From assembly GCA_030824115.1 (NCBI GenBank), contig JAVBYI010000009.1, positions 215,907 through 279,906 on the forward strand: 64,000 bases of DNA. Reading direction: 5' to 3'. The translations under genes and the position numbers were made by a program. Below are positions 44,152 to 55,915 of the stretch, in pieces (the stretch's first letter is position 1; every line of letters begins with the position of its first letter). This stretch comes from Rhodocyclaceae bacterium (GTDB lineage: Bacteria; Pseudomonadota; Gammaproteobacteria; Burkholderiales; Rhodocyclaceae). The notes beneath the pieces were generated by a model. The model did no database searches, was not told the DNA's origin, and saw only the letters and a program-made list of their open reading frames with translations.

Positions 44152-45180
44152 ATGAAGCCCATTATATTCGCGCTCATTTTGAGTTTATCAACCGCCAGCT
44201 TTGCGCAGAGCGCGGCCACGCCACCCCTTGAGATTGCGGCCGATGCACCCGAGCGCCACATCGTGGTACCCGGCGACACCCTGTGGGGCATCGCCGCCAA
44301 ATTCCTCAAGGACCCCTTCCGCTGGCCCGAGTTGTGGAAGATGAACGCCGAGCAGGTCAAGAACCCGCATCGCATCTATCCCGGTCAGGTGGTGATTCTC
44401 GACCTGAGTGGTGATCAGCCGCAACTCAAGCTCGGCACCATCAAGCTGGAACCGCAAGTGCGCTCACAGCCAATTTCGAAGGAAATCCCGGCCATCTCCC
44501 CCCAGGCCATCGAGCCCTTCCTCTCGCAGCCGCTGGTGATCGATGCCGCCGGCTTCGAGCAGGCGCCACGCGTTGTCGCCACGCAGGAAAGTCGCGTCTA
44601 TACCGGCAACGGCGACCAGATCTATGTCAGCGATGCCGATCCAAAGGTGAAGTCCTGGCAGATCTTCCGCCCTGGAAAACCCTTCGTCGATCCCGACAGC
44701 AAGGAAGTGCTCGGCCTCGAGGCCGTGTTCCTCGGTAACGCACGTTCGCTGGGTGACCCGGCCGAAGGCGTCACGACCATGGAGATCACCAGTGTCAAAC
44801 AGGAGATTGGTCGCGGCGATCGGCTCGTCCCGGCCGGTCGTCCCGAGATCGCCAGCTACATGCCCCACCTGCCCGCCCAGGACATCCAGGGCCGCATCCT
44901 GGCGCTGTACGGTGGCGTCGGCGAAGGCGGCCGTCACTCGATCGTTTCGCTCTCGCGCGGCAAGCGTGACGGCCTTGAAATGGGCCATGTGCTGGCGATC
45001 TATCGTGCCGGCGCGGCCGTCACCAACCGTTTCGACGACGGCAAGCCGCAGACCCACCAGCTCCCTGACGAACGTTATGGCCTGCTCTTCATCTTCCGCG
45101 TGTTCGACCGCGTGTCCTATGCGCTCGTGATGGATGCCGCGCGGCCAGTGGTACCGGGCGACAAGGTACGTAAGCCGTAA
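44152..45180 (+). CDS. Secreted LysM-domain protein
   Basis: The ATG at 44152 is followed by a good signal peptide (MKPIIFALILSLSTASFA, cleavage near residue 18). One LysM domain lies at about 38-86 (VVPGDTLWGIAAKFLKDP, NPHRIYPGQVVIL) and binds peptidoglycan; the remaining 250 residues have no recognised fold. Total length 342. This gene is commonly found divergent from def and just before dprA in betaproteobacteria. It probably acts in the periplasm in cell-wall upkeep; the exact role is unknown. Confidence 0.92.
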   Translation: MKPIIFALILSLSTASFAQSAATPPLEIAADAPERHIVVPGDTLWGIAAKFLKDPFRWPELWKMNAEQVKNPHRIYPGQVVILDLSGDQPQLKLGTIKLEPQVRSQPISKEIPAISPQAIEPFLSQPLVIDAAGFEQAPRVVATQESRVYTGNGDQIYVSDADPKVKSWQIFRPGKPFVDPDSKEVLGLEAVFLGNARSLGDPAEGVTTMEITSVKQEIGRGDRLVPAGRPEIASYMPHLPAQDIQGRILALYGGVGEGGRHSIVSLSRGKRDGLEMGHVLAIYRAGAAVTNRFDDGKPQTHQLPDERYGLLFIFRVFDRVSYALVMDAARPVVPGDKVRKP

Positions 45181-45198
45181 CATCAGCCTTAAATTGAT

Positions 45199-46278
45199 TT
45201 GAGCAATACCGCACTGGCCGCCTGGCTGCGGCTGACCCTGATTCCCGGCATCGGCGGCGAAACGCAGCGTCAGTTGCTCAAGGCATTTTCCGGCCCTGAA
45301 GCAATCTTTTCCGCCAGCCCTTCGGCCCTGCGGGGCGCCCTCGGCGGCGGCATGGTCGAACGTCTGCTCACCCACGACTGCGCCCAAGAGATCGACACTG
45401 CGCTGAACTGGGCAGCGCAGGCCGGCAACCATATCCTGACCCTTGCCGATGCCGAATACCCGCAGGCACTGCTGACCGCCGCCGATCCGCCCATCCTGCT
45501 GTATGTCAAGGGCGATGTGACATGGCTCAACCGTCCGGCCTGTGCCATTGTCGGCAGCCGCAATGCCACCAAGCAGGGCGAAGCCAACGCCGAAGCTTTT
45601 GCCAGCACACTGTCTGCGGCGGGCTTGACCATCATCAGCGGACTGGCGGCCGGCATCGATGCCGCCGCCCATCGCGGGGCACTGGCCGGCAAGGCCTCCA
45701 CCGTCGCGGTGATCGGCACCGGCATCGACCGCATCTATCCGGCACGCAACGAAGGGCTGGCGCGCGAGATTGCGGCAAACGGCACGATCATCAGCGAGTT
45801 TCCCCTCGGCACGCCCCCGCTGGCCGCCAACTTCCCACGCCGCAATCGCCTGATCGCCGGCATGGCACGCGGCTGCCTGGTGGTCGAGGCAGCCAAACAG
45901 AGCGGTTCATTGATCACAGCACGCTTGGCGGCAGAAGTCGGGCGCGAGGTGTTCGCCATTCCCGGCTCGATTCACTCGCCGCAGTCGAAAGGCTGCCATG
46001 CGCTGATCAAGCAGGGCGCCAAGCTGGTTGAGTCGGCGCAGGACATTCTTGAGGAACTGCGCTGGGAGCATGTGGTCAATCCCGCCGCCATCGCCCCCGT
46101 CGCGGAAGCCGAAACCGATCCACTGCTGATTGCGCTCGGCCGCGATCCTTGCGACCTCGACACGCTGGCTGCCCGCTCCGGCCTCCCGGCCGATGCCCTA
46201 TTGGCACAACTGCTGCCGCTGGAACTGGATGGGCGTATCGCCCAGCTGCCCGGCGGGCGCTATCAACGGCTCAACTGA
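45199..46278 (+). CDS. dprA: DNA processing protein DprA
   Basis: The 359-residue protein begins with TTG at 45199. It has an N-terminal SAM-like region, the Rossmann core with AIVGSRNATKQG, SGLAAGIDAAAHRGAL and FPRRNRLIAGMARG, and a C-terminal winged-helix domain (about 295-355). DprA binds incoming single-stranded DNA and loads RecA in natural transformation; it is also found in species not known to transform. It lies 18 bases after the LysM gene and ends just before a terminator. Confidence 0.95.
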   Translation: MSNTALAAWLRLTLIPGIGGETQRQLLKAFSGPEAIFSASPSALRGALGGGMVERLLTHDCAQEIDTALNWAAQAGNHILTLADAEYPQALLTAADPPILLYVKGDVTWLNRPACAIVGSRNATKQGEANAEAFASTLSAAGLTIISGLAAGIDAAAHRGALAGKASTVAVIGTGIDRIYPARNEGLAREIAANGTIISEFPLGTPPLAANFPRRNRLIAGMARGCLVVEAAKQSGSLITARLAAEVGREVFAIPGSIHSPQSKGCHALIKQGAKLVESAQDILEELRWEHVVNPAAIAPVAEAETDPLLIALGRDPCDLDTLAARSGLPADALLAQLLPLELDGRIAQLPGGRYQRLN

Positions 46279-46287
46279 ACGGGCATA

Positions 46288-46314
46288 AAAAACCCGGCCG
46301 AAGCCGGGTTTTGC
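46288..46314. terminator. Bidirectional intrinsic terminator
   Basis: AACCCGGC and GCCGGGTT pair around a CGAA tetraloop, with an A run before and a T run after the stem. It serves convergent dprA and the cytochrome gene. Confidence 0.85.
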
Positions 46315-46328
46315 GGTGCGGTGCCGAA

Positions 46329-46640
46329 TTACTTGGCGCCGTCAAGAACCCACTTGACCAGCGTCGCGATGTTGGCATCGCTAACAGCGGCGTTCGGGGG
46401 CATCGGGATCTGGCCCCAAGTACCCGTGCCGCCCTTCTTGACTTTGTCGGCCAGCATCTTGGCAGCACCGGCATTGCCTGCATACTTCTTGGCAACGTCC
46501 TGATAGGACGGGCCGACCAGCTTCTTGTCGACGGCGTGGCAGGCCATGCAACCACTCTTGGTGGCCAGATCCTTGTTGGCGAAAGCGGGAGCGGAAACCA
46601 TCACGCCGGCGGCGATCAGGGCGGTAGCAATCTTCTTCAT
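46329..46640 (-). CDS. Class I cytochrome c (c551/c552 type)
   Basis: The 103 residues start with a signal peptide (KKIATALIAAGVMVSAPAFA, cleavage near 21). The haem site CMACH lies at about residues 31-35, and Met in IPMPPN near 80 is the likely sixth haem ligand. These small periplasmic cytochromes carry electrons to terminal oxidases or nitrite reductase. An AAGAGAAGAGGAA stretch lies before the ATG. The gene stands alone; no oxidase is nearby. Confidence 0.93.
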   Translation of the reverse strand: MKKIATALIAAGVMVSAPAFANKDLATKSGCMACHAVDKKLVGPSYQDVAKKYAGNAGAAKMLADKVKKGGTGTWGQIPMPPNAAVSDANIATLVKWVLDGAK

Positions 46641-46707
46641 AGTGTTCCTCTTCTCTTTAAGTGTGTGTGAAAGTGCGGCAAAAATTCAAGAAATTCAATC
46701 TGTAAGT

Positions 46708-48705
<1,998 letters not shown>

Positions 48706-48754
48706 AGTCGGCCTCCACAAGGGAAGTTCGACTATACCCGACAATTTCAATCAA

Positions 48755-49327
48755 CTATGGCATCAGGTCGTTCAGTAGGGAATCGACATCCTTCTGCGAC
48801 AGGCGCTGCTCTTCCGTCGGACCACCGCCTTCGACGACGATGATCGCGCCGACGAGGGCCTTCATCGCCTTGCGCAGCGACTGGCCGGCGATATCCTGGA
48901 ATTCCTGCGCCACCATGATGTTGGTCAGGTGCTTGCTGACACTCTTGAGGAGTTCCTCAAGCTGCTTGCGGCTCCAGTCCTTGCCCAGCGAGGCCAGCGC
49001 CAGATCCACCTGCGTCTTGGCGAACTCGGCTTCCAGCAGCGACTTGTTGGCCGCCTCGGCGGTGATGCGCTCGACGTTGCCAAGAATGGTCGAAACCTCC
49101 TTGGGATTGTTCGCCGACCGCTTGCCAAGTCCCTTGGCCGCCAGGTTGAGTTCCTTGGCCAGCAGCTTGAGTTCGCTGAGCACCTCGCCGGTCGCCTGTT
49201 TCTTCACAGCCGGCTTGCGTGCAACAGGCTTCTTCGCGACCACTTTCTTTGCAACCACTTTTTTCACCACCGGCTTGGCCACCGCCGGTTTCTTCGCCAC
49301 GGGTTTCTTTTTTGCTGCAGTTGCCAT
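48755..49327 (-). CDS. CheZ-like protein with Lys/Ala/Pro-rich N-terminus
   Basis: The first 45 of 190 residues are repeats of AKKPV/VAKK type, like histone H1-like bacterial tails. The rest is predicted helical. Near residues 140-155, AQEFQDIAGQSLRKAM matches the CheZ active-site helix, including the Asp and Gln (DxxxQ) that dephosphorylate CheY-P. The C-terminus SQKDVDSLLNDLMP resembles the CheY-binding peptides of CheZ and FliM. There are no che or fli genes beside it. It could be a phosphatase for one of the stand-alone receivers. The basic tail may bind DNA or polyphosphate. The CheZ assignment rests on motifs only. Confidence 0.65.
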   Translation of the reverse strand: MATAAKKKPVAKKPAVAKPVVKKVVAKKVVAKKPVARKPAVKKQATGEVLSELKLLAKELNLAAKGLGKRSANNPKEVSTILGNVERITAEAANKSLLEAEFAKTQVDLALASLGKDWSRKQLEELLKSVSKHLTNIMVAQEFQDIAGQSLRKAMKALVGAIIVVEGGGPTEEQRLSQKDVDSLLNDLMP

Positions 49328-49345
49328 TGTTGCTCCCCTTCAGAA

Positions 49346-49765
49346 TTATCCAAACAGTGCGCGCCACCAACGCTTGCGTCCTTCCGGCAACGGTGTCGCA
49401 GGTTTCAAGTCCTCCGGCGCCACCCGGCAGAGAATCCAGCCAGGCAAGGGCGGGTTGTCGGAAAAACCGCAGGATACGCCGAGATTGTTCGGATCGAAGA
49501 TTTTCACGAAGCTCGGTGCGTCCAGTTGATCGGCATAAACGATGCCGCAATAGTCGTGATGATGTTCCTTGTGTAACAGCGCATTGATGCTGGTGATGAA
49601 GCCGCTCACCGCCTCGGCTGCGGCAGGTGCGGTCGGTACCGGTTCGCCGACGGCATAGACATACCAGCCGGCCGCCGGATCGATGCGCTGCCAGAAAGCA
49701 TCAAGCTGCTCCCACGACAGCACCGACCAAAGCCGGCCGCTGTAGAGCGACTGGAAGTCGCTCAT
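49346..49765 (-). CDS. Conserved-looking hypothetical protein
   Basis: I do not recognise the 139-residue protein. It has no signal peptide or membrane helix. It is rich in Trp and aromatic residues ([22 protein letters not shown]), has a His cluster (KEHHHDYCG), and ends in basic KRWWRALFG. The ATG at 49765 overlaps the ilvD stop (ATGA), so it is probably translated with ilvD. The CheZ-like gene follows after 18 bases. Composition and coupling argue that it is a real gene. Confidence 0.75.
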   Translation of the reverse strand: MSDFQSLYSGRLWSVLSWEQLDAFWQRIDPAAGWYVYAVGEPVPTAPAAAEAVSGFITSINALLHKEHHHDYCGIVYADQLDAPSFVKIFDPNNLGVSCGFSDNPPLPGWILCRVAPEDLKPATPLPEGRKRWWRALFG

Positions 49766-51609
49766 GAAAGCTGCGAAATGTCGCGCACCGCGCCGGTATC
49801 GGCGCTGGTGGTCATCGCAGCATAGGCACGCAGGGCAGCCGAAACGCTGCGCTCGCGCTTGGCCGGTTTCCAGGCCGCCTTGCCCTTTGCCTCCATCGCG
49901 GCACGCCGTCTGTCCAGCGCCGACTTTTCGATCACCAGATTGATGCTGCGGTTGGGAATGTCGATCTCGATGGTATCGCCTTCCTCGACGAGGCCAATGG
50001 TGCCGCCGGCCGCTGCTTCGGGTGAGGCATGACCAATGCTCAAGCCCGAGGTGCCGCCGGAAAAACGGCCGTCGGTCAGCAGTGCACAAACCTTGCCGAG
50101 TCCCTTCGACTTGAGATACGAGGTGGGGTAAAGCATTTCCTGCATGCCGGGGCCGCCCTTGGGGCCTTCGTACAGCACGATGACAATGTCGCCCGCCACG
50201 ACCTGGTCGTTGAGAATCTTCTCGACCGCTTCTTCCTGCGATTCGCAGACGCGTGCGCGGCCGGTGAATTTCAGGATCGAATCATCGACGCCCGCTGTCT
50301 TGACGATGCAGCCCTTCTCGGCGATGTTGCCGAACAGCACGGCGAGGCCGCCATCCTGCGAGTAGGCATTTTCCTTGTTGCGGATGCAACCGTTGGCGCG
50401 GTCGAGATCGAGCGTCGGGTAACGGCGCGCTTGCGAGAAGGCGGTTTGCGTTGGCACACCGCCCGGCGCAGCGCGGAAGAAGTCATGCACTTTTTTATCG
50501 GTGTTGCGTTTGACGTCGCAGCAGTCGAGCGCCTCGCCCATGCTCGGATACAGCACCGTCGGACTGGCACGGTTGATCAGCCCGGCACGATCCAGTTCGC
50601 CGAGGATGGCCATGATGCCGCCGGCACGATGCACATCTTCCATGTGGTATTTCTGCGTTGCCGGCGCCACCTTGGCAAGACAGGGCACGCGCCGTGACAT
50701 ACGGTCGATGTCGTTCATCGTGAAATTTACACCGCCTTCCTGCGCCGCGGCCAGGAGATGCAGCACCGTGTTGGTCGAACCGCCCATGGCGATGTCGAGC
50801 GCAATCGCATTCTCAAACGCGGCAAAGCTGGCGATGGATCGCGGCAGCACCGAGGCGTCGTTATGGTCGTACCAGCGTTCGCACAATTCCACGATCAGAT
50901 GACCGGCCTTGACGAACAGCTTCTCGCGGTCGGCATGGGTCGCCAGCAGCGAGCCGTTGCCGGGCAGCGACAGGCCCAGCGCTTCCGTCAGACAGTTCAT
51001 CGAGTTGGCGGTGAACATGCCGGAGCAGGAACCGCAGGTGGGGCAGGCCGAACGCTCCATGGCATACACATCGGCATTCGAGTTCTTCTCATCGGCCGCC
51101 TCGATCATCGCGTCGATCAGGTCGACCATGCGGTATTCGCCATGCCACTTCACCTTGCCGGCTTCCATCGGCCCGCCGGAAACAAACACGGCAGGAATGT
51201 TCAGGCGCAGCGCGGCCATCAGCATGCCGGGGGTAATCTTGTCGCAATTCGAGATGCACACCATCGCGTCGGCAGTGTGCGCGTTGCACATGTACTCGAC
51301 CGAGTCGGCGATCAGTTCCCGTGAGGGCAGTGAATACAGCATGCCACCGTGGCCCATCGCGATGCCGTCATCGACGGCAATGGTATTGAACTCCTTGGCA
51401 ATGCCGCCGGCCGCCTCGATCTGGCGCGCAACGAGCTGGCCCATGTCCTTCAGATGCACATGGCCCGGCACGAACTGGGTGAAGGAATTGACCACCGCAA
51501 TGATCGGCTTGCCAAAGTCGCCATCCTTCATGCCGGTCGCACGCCAGAGGGCGCGCGCGCCGGCCATGTTGCGGCCGTGGGTGGAGGTGCGGGAACGGTA
51601 TTGCGGCAT
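49762..51609 (-). CDS. ilvD: Dihydroxy-acid dehydratase
   Basis: The 615-residue enzyme makes 2-oxo acids from dihydroxy acids in valine, leucine and isoleucine synthesis. Its iron-sulfur cluster motifs are present: [11 protein letters not shown] and [14 protein letters not shown], plus the C-terminal [15 protein letters not shown] dispersed repeat lies antisense near the C-terminus, read as EKSALDRRR, where the family normally has a similar charged stretch. It follows nadA on the same strand with a 20-bp gap. Confidence 0.96.
   Translation of the reverse strand: MPQYRSRTSTHGRNMAGARALWRATGMKDGDFGKPIIAVVNSFTQFVPGHVHLKDMGQLVARQIEAAGGIAKEFNTIAVDDGIAMGHGGMLYSLPSRELIADSVEYMCNAHTADAMVCISNCDKITPGMLMAALRLNIPAVFVSGGPMEAGKVKWHGEYRMVDLIDAMIEAADEKNSNADVYAMERSACPTCGSCSGMFTANSMNCLTEALGLSLPGNGSLLATHADREKLFVKAGHLIVELCERWYDHNDASVLPRSIASFAAFENAIALDIAMGGSTNTVLHLLAAAQEGGVNFTMNDIDRMSRRVPCLAKVAPATQKYHMEDVHRAGGIMAILGELDRAGLINRASPTVLYPSMGEALDCCDVKRNTDKKVHDFFRAAPGGVPTQTAFSQARRYPTLDLDRANGCIRNKENAYSQDGGLAVLFGNIAEKGCIVKTAGVDDSILKFTGRARVCESQEEAVEKILNDQVVAGDIVIVLYEGPKGGPGMQEMLYPTSYLKSKGLGKVCALLTDGRFSGGTSGLSIGHASPEAAAGGTIGLVEEGDTIEIDIPNRSINLVIEKSALDRRRAAMEAKGKAAWKPAKRERSVSAALRAYAAMTTSADTGAVRDISQLS
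49905..49928 (+). repeat. 24-bp dispersed repeat, copy 14
   Basis: Variable triplet TGT, tail TTTT. Antisense in ilvD, read as KSALDRR. Confidence 0.88.
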
Positions 51610-51629
51610 GATGGAATCTCCGGGGGAAA

Positions 51630-52727
51630 TCAGGATGCGTCGAGCATCCGTTCGAGGGCAATCTTGGCGAGCTTCGCTTCGTGCTCGGGCACGGTAATCT
51701 GGTTGACCACATTGCCGGCGACAAGGTTCTCCAGCGTCCAGGCGAGGTGTTGCGGATCAATGCGCTGCATGGTCGAGCACATGCAGACGGTACCGGCCAT
51801 GAACTGCACGATCTTGCCTTCGTGCTTCACTTCATCGGCAAGGCGGTCGACGAGGTTGAGTTCGGTACCGACCAGCCAACGCGTGCCCGGGGCCGATTCC
51901 TTGACGACACGGATGATCGTCTCGGTCGAACCAATGGCATCGGATTGTTCGCATACCTCGAAGCAGCACTCGGGATGTGAGATGACCTTGCCCTCGGGAT
52001 ACTGAGCACGAAACTTGGCGATCTGGCTCGGCTGGAACATCTGGTGCACCGAACAGTAGCCGTGCCAGAGGATGATCTTCGCGTTGCGGATCTGCTCGGC
52101 CGTCAGGCCGCCCATTTCGAGGTCCGGATTCCAGATGACCATCTGGTCATGCGGGATGCCCATCTTGTGGCCACTCCAGCGACCGAGGTGCTGGTCGGGA
52201 AAGAACAGCACTTTCTCGCGGCGGGCAAATGACCATTCGAGGATCTTCGGCGCGTTCGATGAGGTACAGACGATGCCGCCGTGTTCGCCGCAGAATGCCT
52301 TGAGGTCGGCGGCGGAATTGATGTAGGTGACCGGCGTGACCTTTTCATCTGGGTCGAGTACAGCAGACAGCTCACGCCAGCAGCGCTCGACCTTGGCGAG
52401 GCTCGCCATGTCCGCCATCGAGCAGCCGGCGGCGAGGTCGGGCAGGATGGCAATCTGCTCGGGGCGCGACAGGATGTCGGCCACTTCGGCCATGAAATGC
52501 ACGCCGCAGAAGACGATGTATTCGGCGTCGGATTGTGAGGCGAGGCGCGAGAGTTTCAGCGAATCGCCGGTGATGTCGGCATGACGATAGACGTCGGCAC
52601 GCTGGTAGTGGTGGCACAGCAGCACGGCACGCTTGCCGAGTTGTGCGCGCGCGGCGTCGATACGCACCTGCGCTTCCTTGTCGGCAAGTGTGTTGAAGGC
52701 GTCAAATTGAATGGGGACAGTCTGCAC
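51630..52727 (-). CDS. nadA: Quinolinate synthase A
   Basis: The 365-residue enzyme condenses iminoaspartate and dihydroxyacetone phosphate to quinolinate for NAD synthesis and needs a 4Fe-4S cluster. Cluster cysteines are visible in [18 protein letters not shown] and SHPECCFEV; substrate motifs [12 protein letters not shown] and GCSMAD are also present. nadB and nadC are not in the window. It is divergent from the CDF transporter gene with 47 bp between starts. Confidence 0.96.
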   Translation of the reverse strand: MQTVPIQFDAFNTLADKEAQVRIDAARAQLGKRAVLLCHHYQRADVYRHADITGDSLKLSRLASQSDAEYIVFCGVHFMAEVADILSRPEQIAILPDLAAGCSMADMASLAKVERCWRELSAVLDPDEKVTPVTYINSAADLKAFCGEHGGIVCTSSNAPKILEWSFARREKVLFFPDQHLGRWSGHKMGIPHDQMVIWNPDLEMGGLTAEQIRNAKIILWHGYCSVHQMFQPSQIAKFRAQYPEGKVISHPECCFEVCEQSDAIGSTETIIRVVKESAPGTRWLVGTELNLVDRLADEVKHEGKIVQFMAGTVCMCSTMQRIDPQHLAWTLENLVAGNVVNQITVPEHEAKLAKIALERMLDAS

Positions 52728-52774
52728 GGCTTAGAATCCAAGCTGTAATGAACGCTTGAGTATATCGATTTCCC

Positions 52775-53686
52775 ATGCATCCACACAGCCACGACACCTC
52801 TCCAGTCGACCCCGAGCGCTTCCGCGAAGGACAGCGCATCACTTGGGTCAGCGTCGCGGTCAACATCGTTCTGACCGTCATGCAGGTCATCGTCGGCTTC
52901 GTGGCCAATTCGATGGCGCTGGTCGCCGATGCCATGCACACCCTTTCCGACATCGTCGCCGACGGCTTTGTCCTGTGGGCCAACCGCAAGGGATCGGAAG
53001 CCGCAGACGCGAAGCACCCCTACGGCCACGGCCGTTTCGAAACAGCCGCCTCACTGGTGCTCGGCCTGCTGCTCACCGCAACCGGGGCGGGAATCCTGGT
53101 TTCTGCGGCGGGGCGATTGCAGGATATCGGCAACCTGCCGCCGGTCGGCGTGGCGGCCATCTGGGCGGCCCTCCTTACACTGATCGGCAAGGAGGGGCTG
53201 TTCCGCTTCATGCTGAAAGTGGCCGAGCGACTGCGGTCGCCGATGCTGATGGCGAATGCCTGGCATGCGCGCGCCGATGCACTCTCATCCCTGGTGGTGG
53301 CGGCGGGCATTGCGGGCGCGCTGCTTGGCTTTCCGTTTGCCGATGCCGCAGCGGCCATCATCGTCGGCGCCATGATCATCAAGGCCGGCATTGGTTTCGC
53401 TCTGGAGGCCATGCGCGAGCTGATGGACGAAGGGCTGGCAGCGGAGGAAGTGGCCGCAATTCGCACCACCCTGCTGGAAACGCCGGGCGTCATCGATCTG
53501 CATGACCTGCGCACCCGGCGCATGGGCCATCGCGTGCTGGTCGATGCGCACCTGCAGGTGGATGGCGACATCACCGTACGCGCCGGCCATGCCATTGGCG
53601 AACAGGCGCGGCACCGGGCTGTCGCAGCCCATCCGGAAGTTCTTGATGTATTGATTCACCTCGACGCCGAGAACGATGCACACTAA
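52775..53686 (+). CDS. Cation diffusion facilitator (zinc-type exporter)
   Basis: The 303 residues have six hydrophobic helices (about 25-205) and a cytoplasmic C-terminal domain (about 210-295). Helix 2 has AMHTLSD and helix 5 has WHARADALSS, so both sides of the transport site are HxxxD. This His/Asp pairing is typical of zinc-preferring members, whereas iron/manganese types usually have DxxxD in helix 2. The N-terminal HPHSHD may bind metal. It exports divalent metal against protons. Its stop lies within NtrC site 1 upstream of glnA. Confidence 0.9.
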   Translation: MHPHSHDTSPVDPERFREGQRITWVSVAVNIVLTVMQVIVGFVANSMALVADAMHTLSDIVADGFVLWANRKGSEAADAKHPYGHGRFETAASLVLGLLLTATGAGILVSAAGRLQDIGNLPPVGVAAIWAALLTLIGKEGLFRFMLKVAERLRSPMLMANAWHARADALSSLVVAAGIAGALLGFPFADAAAAIIVGAMIIKAGIGFALEAMRELMDEGLAAEEVAAIRTTLLETPGVIDLHDLRTRRMGHRVLVDAHLQVDGDITVRAGHAIGEQARHRAVAAHPEVLDVLIHLDAENDAH

Positions 53687-53693
53687 TAGTGCA
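53677..53693. promoter_or_regulatory. NtrC-type enhancer site 1
   Basis: TGCAC, seven bases, GTGCA: a perfect dyad with the NtrC consensus half-sites. It overlaps the stop of the preceding CDF gene and its centre is about 31 bp from site 2, close to three helical turns. Confidence 0.8.
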
Positions 53694-53707
53694 TCCTTCT
53701 GCTGGAG

Positions 53708-53724
53708 CGCACCTATTTGGTGCT
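53708..53724. promoter_or_regulatory. NtrC-type enhancer site 2
   Basis: CGCAC, seven bases, GTGCT: a dyad one base per half away from the NtrC consensus. It lies about 85 bp upstream of the -24 element, the usual place for glnA enhancers. Confidence 0.78.
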
Positions 53725-53808
53725 GAAATTAAAGTCTGGCTTGTGTCTGGGCTGACCGATCTCCTTGTGGCACAATTAATTTTTGCTTTTGGCCGGCAGT
53801 TGTCACTT

Positions 53809-53824
53809 TGGCACGCTAACTGCT
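53809..53824 (+). promoter_or_regulatory. Sigma-54 (-24/-12) promoter of glnA
   Basis: TGGCACG, four bases, CTGCT, with exactly ten bases between the key GG and GC. Transcription would start about 45 bp before the glnA ATG. Together with the two NtrC sites this is a standard nitrogen-regulated glnA promoter. Confidence 0.85.
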
Positions 53825-53878
53825 AACCTACCCGGCGTTTTTCAGCCTATTCACAGTCACTGTCCAGGAGTTTCCTTC

Positions 53879-55291
53879 ATGACGACGCCCCAAGATGTAA
53901 TCAAGATGATTCAGGAAAAGGATGTCAAGTTCGTTGACTTCCGTTTCACCGATATTCGCGGCAAGGAACAGCACGTTGGCGTGCCGATTTCGGCCTTCAG
54001 CCTCGACAAGTTCGAGGATGGTCATGCTTTCGACGGCTCCTCGATCGCCGGCTGGAAGGGCATTCAAGCCTCGGACATGCAGTTGATGCCCGACCCCGCC
54101 ACCGCCTACATCGATCCCTTCATGGACGAGACCACGCTGATCCTGTCCTGCGACGTGGTTGAACCGGCCGACGGCAAGGGCTACGACCGTGACCCGCGCT
54201 CGATCGCCAAGCGTGCCGAGGCCTATCTGAAGTCCTCCGGCATTGGCGACACCGCCTACTTCGGTCCCGAACCCGAATTCTTCATCTTCGACAGCGTCGA
54301 GTGGAAAGTCGACATGTCCGGCTGCTACTGCAAGGTATTCTCGGAAGAGGCCGCCTGGGCAACCGCCGAGAAGTTCGAAGGCGGCAACACCGGCCACCGT
54401 CCGATGGTCAAGGGTGGCTACTTCCCCGTACCCCCGGTCGATAGCCTCAACGACATCCGCGCCGCCATGTGTCTGGCGCTGGAGGACTGTGGCGTACCCG
54501 TCGAAGTGCATCACCACGAAGTGGCCACTGCCGGCCAGTGCGAAATCGGTACCGTGTTCAACACGCTGGTCCGCCGCGCCGACCAGACCCAGATCCTCAA
54601 GTACATCGTCCATAACGTTGCCCACTCGTATGGCAAGACGGCTACCTTCATGCCCAAGCCCATCGTTGGCGACAACGGTTCCGGCATGCACGTGCATCAG
54701 TCGATCTGGAAGGATGGCAAGAACCTATTCGCCGGCAACGGCTACGCCGGCCTGTCCGAGTTCGCGCTGTACTACATTGGCGGCATCATCAAGCACGCCC
54801 GTGCGCTGAACGCCATCACCAACCCCGGCACCAACAGCTACAAGCGTCTGGTGCCCGGCTTCGAAGCCCCGGTCAAGCTGGCCTACTCGGCCCGTAACCG
54901 CTCCGCCTCGATCCGCATCCCGTTCGTGCATTCGGACAAGGCCCGTCGTATCGAGACCCGCTTCCCCGATCCTTCCGCCAACCCCTACCTGTGCTTCTCC
55001 GCCCTGATGATGGCTGGCTTGGACGGCGTGCAGAACAAGATTCACCCGGGCGAAGCGGCTGACAAGAACCTGTACGACCTGCCGCCGGAAGAGGATGCCA
55101 AGATCCCGACCGTCTGCTCGTCGCTGGATCAGGCGCTGGAGTATCTGGACAAGGATCGCGAGTTCCTGACCCGTGGCGGTGTTTTCTCCAACGAGTTCAT
55201 CGATGCCTTTATCGACCTGAAGATGGAAGAAGTGCAGAAGTTCCGCATGACGACCCACCCGGTCGAGTACGATATGTACTTCTCGCTGTAA
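53879..55291 (+). CDS. glnA: Glutamine synthetase, type I
   Basis: The ATG at 53879 follows CAGGAG and gives 470 residues, the usual GSI length. The enzyme makes glutamine from glutamate, ammonia and ATP as a dodecamer. Visible motifs include [11 protein letters not shown], the ATP/Mg motif [25 protein letters not shown], and the adenylylation loop NLYDLPPEE with the target Tyr. It is therefore a GSI-beta enzyme controlled by GlnE. Transcription control by NtrC and sigma-54 is visible upstream, and a strong terminator follows. Confidence 0.98.
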   Translation: MTTPQDVIKMIQEKDVKFVDFRFTDIRGKEQHVGVPISAFSLDKFEDGHAFDGSSIAGWKGIQASDMQLMPDPATAYIDPFMDETTLILSCDVVEPADGKGYDRDPRSIAKRAEAYLKSSGIGDTAYFGPEPEFFIFDSVEWKVDMSGCYCKVFSEEAAWATAEKFEGGNTGHRPMVKGGYFPVPPVDSLNDIRAAMCLALEDCGVPVEVHHHEVATAGQCEIGTVFNTLVRRADQTQILKYIVHNVAHSYGKTATFMPKPIVGDNGSGMHVHQSIWKDGKNLFAGNGYAGLSEFALYYIGGIIKHARALNAITNPGTNSYKRLVPGFEAPVKLAYSARNRSASIRIPFVHSDKARRIETRFPDPSANPYLCFSALMMAGLDGVQNKIHPGEAADKNLYDLPPEEDAKIPTVCSSLDQALEYLDKDREFLTRGGVFSNEFIDAFIDLKMEEVQKFRMTTHPVEYDMYFSL

Positions 55292-55315
55292 GCCTTTCTC
55301 AGGCAGACGCGTTAG

Positions 55316-55344
55316 AAAAGGACGGGCTTGCCCGTCCTTTTTTT
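55316..55344 (+). terminator. Intrinsic terminator of glnA
   Basis: AAAAGGACGGG and CCCGTCCTTTT pair around CTTG and are followed by a run of Ts. It separates glnA from the downstream ntrBC genes, so basal ntrBC expression needs another promoter or read-through. Confidence 0.92.
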
Positions 55345-55383
55345 ATGCGCACATTTGTCCCTGCCTGCCTTACACTGCCCGCC

Positions 55384-55869
55384 ATGATGATGAAATTCAC
55401 CACACTGCTCGTTGCGCTGGTCTTACCGCTCGCCGCAAGCGCCAACACGCTTTACAAGTGTCAGGGCCCGGATGGTCGCATGACCTATACCAACCAGAAG
55501 ACCCAGCAGAAGTGTGAAATCATCGCCCAGGACAAGCCCGTCTCCACCTTCAGCGCACCACCCCAGCGTTCGGCCAAGCAACCGACGCCCGCCGATTTTC
55601 CGCGCGTTAACGATGACCAGCAGAAGGCGCGCGATAACGACCGGCGCGCCATCCTCGATCAGGAGTTGGCCAACGAGCAGAAAAATCTGGATACCGCCCG
55701 CAAGGAACTGGCTGAGCAGGAAAATCTCGTCATGCCCGACGAGCGCATTGCCGGCGGCGGCATTCAAGGTGGCAAGCGCGAAGCCCGCGTGCAACTCTTC
55801 CGCGACAAGGTGCAACTGCACGAGCGCAACATCGAATCGATTCGCCGGGAAATCGCCAAACTGAAATAG
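55384..55869 (+). CDS. DUF4124-type secreted protein
   Basis: The ATG at 55384 gives 161 residues starting with a signal peptide (KFTTLLVALVLPLAASA). A short DUF4124 domain follows (TLYKCQGPDGRMTYTNQKTQQKC, split here at about residues 20-42; two Cys could form a disulfide), then a low-complexity linker and a charged coiled coil (about 75-160). An upstream in-frame ATG at 55345 lies right on the terminator and would spoil the signal peptide. Periplasmic; function unknown. It is often found before ntrB in related bacteria. Confidence 0.85.
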   Translation: MMMKFTTLLVALVLPLAASANTLYKCQGPDGRMTYTNQKTQQKCEIIAQDKPVSTFSAPPQRSAKQPTPADFPRVNDDQQKARDNDRRAILDQELANEQKNLDTARKELAEQENLVMPDERIAGGGIQGGKREARVQLFRDKVQLHERNIESIRREIAKLK

Positions 55870-55915
55870 CCCTGCGAGGGAAATGGTCTGGCGCGCTTCG
55901 TGCTAGAAAGACACC

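Noticed and set aside
53768..53786. TGGCAC followed by TTTTTGC as a second sigma-54 promoter of glnA
   Set aside because: The distance between GG and GC is 14 bases, not 10.
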